A stretch of DNA of 64,000 bases from Elymus sibiricus (taxonomy: Eukaryota > Streptophyta > Magnoliopsida > Poales > Poaceae): the NCBI GenBank assembly GCA_039707655.1, contig CM077675.1, positions 420,441,162-420,505,161 of the forward strand, written 5' to 3'. The position numbers were made by a program, and so were the translations under genes. Positions 63,898 through 64,000 of this stretch are shown in pieces. Each line of letters starts with the position of its first letter. Position 1 is the first letter of the stretch. Below the pieces are notes generated by a model that was not told the DNA's origin, ran no database searches, and was given only the letters and a program-made list of their open reading frames with translations.

Positions 63898-64000
63898 TAA
63901 TCTCTTTTCTTCATGCTCTGAAAGGTTAGCACTAATAATAACAGGATATAGCTTCTTTTCATCAAGATAGGCATATTTCAGAGTATCCGGTAATTGTTTA

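Larger units (their letters stand above)
44809..64000 (-). mobile_element. A3: Athila-type Ty3/gypsy element, split by T1 and cut by the window edge
   Basis: On the minus strand it runs RT (63193 upward), RNase H, integrase (61013-61999), an ORF in the env position (60287-60731), a 3' untranslated region and the 3' LTR (44809-46332). T1 is inserted in the untranslated region with target duplication TCATA. Pol has at least four stops and a frameshift, so it is dead. The RT wording (CFLDGYSGFSQIPV, FMDDFSVYG) and integrase (FDYMGPFPKSNG) are of the Athila lineage. The 5' LTR and gag lie to the right of the window. Its insertion truncated X1. Confidence 0.9.

Overview
The window is nuclear DNA of a grass, most likely Triticeae (wheat, Aegilops, rye or barley). 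It is almost wholly nested transposable elements of types typical of those genomes: an Angela/BARE-like copia, Athila-, Tat- and Tekay-type gypsy elements, Mutator-like elements (MULEs), a Stowaway MITE and LINE remnants. There is one convincing host gene, a four-exon GDSL esterase/lipase at 9269-10681 on the minus strand. Labels below (E1, M1, C1 and so on) are mine.

Layout. 1-7139: E1, a Tat-lineage gypsy element on the minus strand, whose left end lies outside the window. Its gag-pol frame is broken by stops and a frameshift, and its integrase has lost a catalytic Asp. 7140-9268: intergenic DNA with a MITE-like inverted repeat and small hairpins. 9269-10681: the GDSL gene. 11295-25876: M1, a transposase-bearing MULE with ~170-bp terminal inverted repeats (TIRs), sitting in a MITE remnant. 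M1 is split by C1 (12375-21200), a very young Angela-like copia with a perfect 5-bp target-site duplication (TSD). 26104-28842: M2, a non-autonomous MULE with ~200-bp TIRs that itself carries a 1.8-kb non-LTR retrotransposon-like insert with a 15-bp TSD. 28852-30091 plus 34255-34400: L1, a LINE endonuclease-region remnant, split by a Stowaway MITE, which is split in turn by M3 (30110-34004). M3 is a MULE with a perfect 9-bp TSD and no transposase. It carries two gene-like units of unknown function.

34908-44808: pieces of one older LTR (X1), interrupted by A1 (34976-42832) and by a solo LTR, A2 (43023-44597). A1 is a complete element with TSD CCCAT that lacks pol but encodes a zinc-knuckle protein. 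44809-64000: A3, an Athila-type gypsy element on the minus strand that runs off the right edge. It is split by T1 (46597-58971, TSD TCATA), a nearly intact Tekay-type chromovirus with 3.4-kb LTRs, a ~1,480-codon gag-pol and an extra 236-aa ORF between primer-binding site and gag.

How it works together. The nesting gives a relative chronology: L1 before Stowaway before M3; X1 before A1, A2 and A3; A3 before T1; MITE before M1 before C1. By eye the two C1 LTRs differ by only a few bases plus one 39-bp gap, and the T1 LTRs by about 1%. Elements A1, A2 and A3 share the LTR start TGATACGTC, so A1, which has no polymerase, was probably mobilised by a relative of A3. The MULEs M2 and M3 lack transposase and would have needed one in trans. 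All family names, repeat boundaries and exon joins come from reading the sequence by eye; no database search was run.
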